Source of the DNA: Periconia sp. R9002
Taxonomy: Eukaryota > Ascomycota > Dothideomycetes > Pleosporales > Periconiaceae
Length of the DNA: 64,000 nucleotides
Reading direction: 5' to 3'
Assembly: GCA_023627715.1 (NCBI GenBank)
Contig: JAMAHW010000041.1
Span: forward strand, 62,001 to 126,000
The translations under genes and the position numbers were made by a program. The notes under the pieces were generated by a model. That model searched no databases, was not told the origin of the DNA, and was given only the letters and a program-made list of their open reading frames with translations. This document shows, one piece after another, positions 60,644 through 64,000 of this stretch; the stretch's first letter is position 1; every line of letters begins with the position of its first letter.

Positions 60644-61909
60644 ATGCCGCACTCCACATTTCCGTATAAATACTTTCTTTTTGCGCTGCTCATCCTGGCC
60701 GCCTCACTTTTCCCCCTCTCCGCCCTTGTGTCCCGCAGTGCAGCGCGTCTGGCTCAATTGAAGCATCACTTCTACCCCTCCCCCGCTATTCTCCACCGTC
60801 GCCCGATTTCCTTCACCCCCACCGCAAACCGTTCCATCGCAACCATGGCCTATGATAAGGAGCTCGAGGTGGCCCTTCTCGCCGTCCAACGCGCTACCCT
60901 CCTCACCAAATCCGTATTCTCGGCACATTCCAAAGGAACGCTGACCAAATCCGATGCGTCCCCCGTCACGATTGGCGATTTCGGCGCACAGGCCCTCATC
61001 ATCTCGTCCATAAAACATGCCTTTCCAGAGGACGAGATTGTGGGCGAGGAAGATGCTGATGATCTCCGGAAAGATGAGTCTCTGAGGGAGCTGGTCTGGG
61101 AATTAGTCCAATCTGCGAAATTGGAGGACGCTACCGCCGAGGACAAGATTGGAGGACCTATTCCAAGCACTGATGCTATGCTGGATGCGCTGGACCAGGG
61201 AAACAGTGCAGGGGGCAGGAAAGGCAGGATCTGGGCTCTTGACCCTATCGACGGAACTAAAGGTTTCCTACGTGGCGGCCAGTATGCCGTATGTTTAGCG
61301 CTCATGGTCGACGGCGTGCCAACTGTGGGCGTGCTTGGATGTCCTAATCTTCCGATTGATGATAAAGCACCGCTTGACGCATCGATAGGAGCCGACGCAG
61401 ATTCCGGCGAGGGCAAGGGCGTGCTGTTCAGCGCCGTCAAGGGTCAAGGCGCCACGAGCCGTCCTCTAGGCAAAGGCGCATTGCAACCCTCGCACCCCAT
61501 CTCCATGAAGTCCATCTCCAATGTCAGCGATGCCACTTTCTGCGAGAGTGTCGAGGCTGGCCACTCGAACCACGGTGATCAGGCCGCTATTGCCTCCAAG
61601 CTCGGCATCACCAAGTCCAGTGTTCGCATGGATTCGCAAGCCAAATACGCCTCCATTGCGCGCGGTGCAGGAGATTTGTACCTGAGGCTTCCGTTTGCCA
61701 AGAAGTACGAGGAGAAGATTTGGGACCATGCTGCTGGCGTGGTGATTGTGCAGGAAGCCGGGGGTGAGGTGACGGATGCATGGGGCAAGCCCTTGGATTT
61801 TGGCATTGGGCGAACGTTGAAGGAGAATAACGGTGTGATCGGTGCGCCAAAGGCTCTGCTGCCTCAAGTGCTCGAGGTAGTCAAGGAGGTCCTTAGTGCG
61901 AAAGAGTGA
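60644..61909 (+). CDS. 3'(2'),5'-bisphosphate nucleotidase, HAL2/MET22 type, 421 aa (354 aa from the second start)
   Basis: Single exon. It hydrolyses 3'-phosphoadenosine 5'-phosphate to AMP, preventing PAP build-up during sulfate assimilation, and is Li+/Na+ sensitive in this family. Metal-site motifs: SPVTIGDFGAQALI, VGEEDADDLR and DPIDGTKGFLRGGQYA; later WDHAAGVVIVQEAGG. Two in-frame starts exist. The one at 60644 adds 67 residues with a hydrophobic stretch, KYFLFALLILAASLFPLSALV, then basic RSAARLAQLKHHF. The one at 60845 (ACCATGG, strong context) gives MAYDKELEVAL and a 354-residue enzyme, close to the usual size (yeast 357). The extension could be a signal anchor or mitochondrial presequence, giving two localisations. 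Confidence 0.93.
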   Translation: MPHSTFPYKYFLFALLILAASLFPLSALVSRSAARLAQLKHHFYPSPAILHRRPISFTPTANRSIATMAYDKELEVALLAVQRATLLTKSVFSAHSKGTLTKSDASPVTIGDFGAQALIISSIKHAFPEDEIVGEEDADDLRKDESLRELVWELVQSAKLEDATAEDKIGGPIPSTDAMLDALDQGNSAGGRKGRIWALDPIDGTKGFLRGGQYAVCLALMVDGVPTVGVLGCPNLPIDDKAPLDASIGADADSGEGKGVLFSAVKGQGATSRPLGKGALQPSHPISMKSISNVSDATFCESVEAGHSNHGDQAAIASKLGITKSSVRMDSQAKYASIARGAGDLYLRLPFAKKYEEKIWDHAAGVVIVQEAGGEVTDAWGKPLDFGIGRTLKENNGVIGAPKALLPQVLEVVKEVLSAKE

Positions 61910-62351
61910 TGTGAAATTGAGGGTTCGTTCGTTGCATTACAAGAAAAATAGAGAGAGCTTAGAAGAACTGCATACACACGTATGATGGCTGAAATATGAT
62001 AATCACGTATCGTAATCTGGGGGTCGTTCTCTTCCCCTTTCTGTTGCTGTCATGCTAGCAGTTTCTCTACGGATCTGATGCATTATTCTTCGAGAGCAAA
62101 ACGTAAAGAGGATATTACTGTCTACATGGCACATATAGAAACTGGCGAGAGAGCTTTTTATATCGTTGTCGGAAATTTAAAATGAGCTAATCCCGTTTGG
62201 AATTTAAGGTTGTCAAGCAGGGGTCCAAGTGGAGAGGGCCAGGAGGGTCTTGCCTGCCTTGAGGCTGGGTGCATGCGTAGTACAATCTGTCTCTGCCCAG
62301 CGCTCAGGCACAATTTACACAATCCTCTTCAGCACTCCCTCCTCCGTCAGC
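61910..62351. other. Spacer, no gene seen
   Basis: 3' flank of HAL2 and promoter of the transporter gene. The frame of that gene is open upstream to 62210 but its first ATG is at 62273. Confidence 0.45.
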
Positions 62352-62402
62352 ATGGCTTCTTCTTCACTCCCCGCATCCGCGGTGCAGCCAGCAACAGCAT
62401 GA
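62352..62402 (+). promoter_or_regulatory. 16-codon upstream ORF whose stop overlaps the transporter ATG (ATGA)
   Basis: ATG 62352 opens MASSSLPASAVQPATA and stops at TGA 62400-62402, sharing two bases with the likely main ATG at 62399-62401. Ribosomes ending the uORF could reinitiate at the main start. Confidence 0.6.
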
Positions 62403-64000
62403 ATTCCTCGCGCCCCTTTACCCGTACGGCCAACAACTTTTTCCGCCCCGCTTTCTCCTACCTGAACAACAATTCCACCCCCCGCGATCCTTCCAAGAAA
62501 AACGACAACTACCGTTACTCCGACTCGCCTCGCCGCAAGAACAGCGCCAGCTCGCTCGATGATACAGACCATTCCGACGTCGAACAATACGCCCAGATGG
62601 ACAGTTCCCGCGTGAGCCATTCCAGCAGCCACTCGCTCAACGAGCTGCAGCCTGCTCTCCCGCTCATTGACATTAGCAGCCGGAGCAATTCACCCTACCC
62701 GCGAACCAGGAGCGCTATCCAGAGCGAAGATGAGGATGACGACTTCGAGCCTGCAGATAGCATACGGCCGCTGTTCTCACAAAGTGTAGACAGACGGACT
62801 GGGGGTGGCACTTTCAGGGGCATATGGCGAGAGGGAGGCTTAGGAAATTTCTTCTTTGCGACGTGGATGGGCTGGCAGATCTGGGTTGCTTTGCTAGTAT
62901 TCTGGGTGGGAGGATGTGGATTTGGCTTGTTGCTGATGAACCGCTTCATCTTGCTCACGGGCGTCTACAAGTTTCCTTTCCCTCTCGCCCACAGCTACCT
63001 CCAACTCGTCCTTACGCACGTTTTCATCGTTATATTTGCTAGCATTACCCGCGGACTCGCTACACCACTTCGGAGACTGGGTTTTGGGGCCGCGGTCGCT
63101 CCTGCGTATCCCGCTGCCCCTACTGGTGGTAACTACCGGGCCCCAAACAAGCCACAATCGACCTTTATGAGATTCGTCAAGTGGATGACCAATGGCTCTG
63201 GTGGCATTGCTGGGGGTGGTCTTTTCGAATTTGATTTGAAGGTGGCTAAACAGGTTTTGCCGCTTGCCGTAGTATTTTCCCTGAAAGTCGTTCTAAGTAA
63301 CTTCTCCTTTGCGTAAGTCTCATTCTCTTACACATTGCTCATTCTCTCGCAAGATGTAAAGACACACCGAACGAGAGGGTAAAAATAGAGAAAAGACTTG
63401 TATTGACCATGTGAAATTATAGCTACGCACCACTCCCCGTCTACCAAGTCGCTCGCATCGGCGTGACACCCCTCGCCTTCATCTTCTCCTGCATCCTCTC
63501 CAAGGAAAACCATTCCGGCTCCACCCTCTCCTCCGCCCTCAGCGCAACCCTCTTCCTCCTGTTCGCCAGCCTGCGCGCCAACGTGCGCGTGACGCAAGAA
63601 TCCATCGTCGCAGGCGTCTTCTCCTCCTTCTTCACCGCGCTGTACCCAATCCTCCTCCTCCGCACCTACCGCGCCATCGTGTCCAGCCTCATCCCACAAG
63701 GCGACACCCTCATCACGGGCTTCCCCTCCAGCGCAGACGACGCCACGTCCTCCAACCGCGAAGAAACCCGCGCTTACTACCTCGTCTTGCACTACACCTC
63801 CCTCCTCTCCATCATCCTCATCACGCCTCTCGTCCTCATCTCCGGCGGCGTCGGCAAAATCCTGCATGACCTTCCCTTTCTCGACCTCCCGTTCTTCTGG
63901 TTCATGATCTGGTGCGGCACCCTCGGCTCGTTTGCCGTCTTCACGAGCACGCTGCTGCTCGTCAAGGCGACGAGTCCGCTTACGGCCACCTTTGTTGCGG
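62399..64000 (+). CDS. Nucleotide-sugar transporter-like (DMT/triose-phosphate-translocator family), 3' end outside window
   Basis: Exon 1 62399-63312, intron 63313-63422, exon 2 63423 to the window end with no stop. Start choice: ATG 62399 (MNSSRPFTRTANNFF), with an in-frame ATG at 62273 possible. The first 140 residues are Ser/Asn-rich and cytosolic. Hydrophobic spans begin near residue 160 (IWVALLVFWVGGCGFGLLLMN) and continue: YLQLVLTHVFIVIFASITRG, VLPLAVVFSLKVVLSNFSF, YAPLPVYQVARIGVTPLAFIF, TLFLLFASLRANVRVTQESIVAGVFSS. The KVVLSN...YAPLPVYQ...R.GVTPL arrangement is typical of Golgi sugar-nucleotide carriers of the TPT family. Substrate (GDP-mannose/fucose or other) cannot be decided. Confidence 0.88.

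Overview
The window is a piece of a filamentous ascomycete (Pezizomycotina) chromosome. Genes are split by many short introns (about 47-120 nt) with GT-AG ends and CTAAC/CTGAC-type branch sites. Spacers are long and rich in microsatellites. The gene content (PDR-type ABC transporter, bZIP-DUF3425 factor, HET-type C-terminal region, YANK-type kinase, Zn-cluster factor) is typical of that group. The tetranucleotide-rich spacers and gene mix would fit a Dothideomycete, but I cannot fix the class from sequence alone. There are no convincing tRNA, rRNA, CRISPR or complete transposon genes.

Layout. 1-9.1 kb: 3' end of a DUF1349-like gene, two small hypothetical genes, a degenerate MITE copy, and a complete eight-part (7-exon, 1609 aa after splicing) PDR ABC transporter whose first intron holds a 16-bp minisatellite. 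9.1-25 kb: a 253-bp MITE, PEP carboxykinase, a TAPT1/Emp65-family membrane protein, a 5.7 kb gene-empty low-complexity tract, and a YANK-type AGC kinase. 25-35.6 kb: a 165-bp TA-flanked MITE, a DUF4267 membrane protein, a bZIP-DUF3425 factor, a SNF2-family ATPase and a low-complexity hypothetical gene. 37-47.8 kb: UBC8 (E2), panB, ATG12, DBF4/nimO and a HET-like C-terminal region protein without its HET domain. 49-64 kb: a RING E3, a fungal transcription factor with a broken zinc cluster, an F-box-like zinc-finger protein, a C3HC (NIPA/Rsm1) protein, HAL2/MET22, and the start of a nucleotide-sugar transporter that runs off the window.

The most unusual thing I found is the UBC8 gene (37386-38438, minus strand). 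To keep the reading frame and the family's residue spacing it must be assembled from nine exons, including consecutive exons of 8, 3, 41 and 1 nucleotides. Each micro-exon is bounded by good introns, and the resulting protein has its catalytic cysteine at residue 85, as in yeast Ubc8. Other points worth a second look are two MITE families with clear terminal inverted repeats, the intronic minisatellite in the drug transporter, the out-of-frame second half of a zinc cluster, upstream ORFs overlapping start codons, and a possible membrane-anchored form of HAL2.

The genes do not form one pathway. Most are housekeeping genes: gluconeogenesis, pantothenate and sulfate/PAP metabolism, replication control, autophagy, ubiquitylation. 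They are interspersed with accessory genes (ABC transporter, HET-like, transcription factors). All exon models below were derived by reading splice signals and checking that total coding length is a multiple of three; none has transcript support here.
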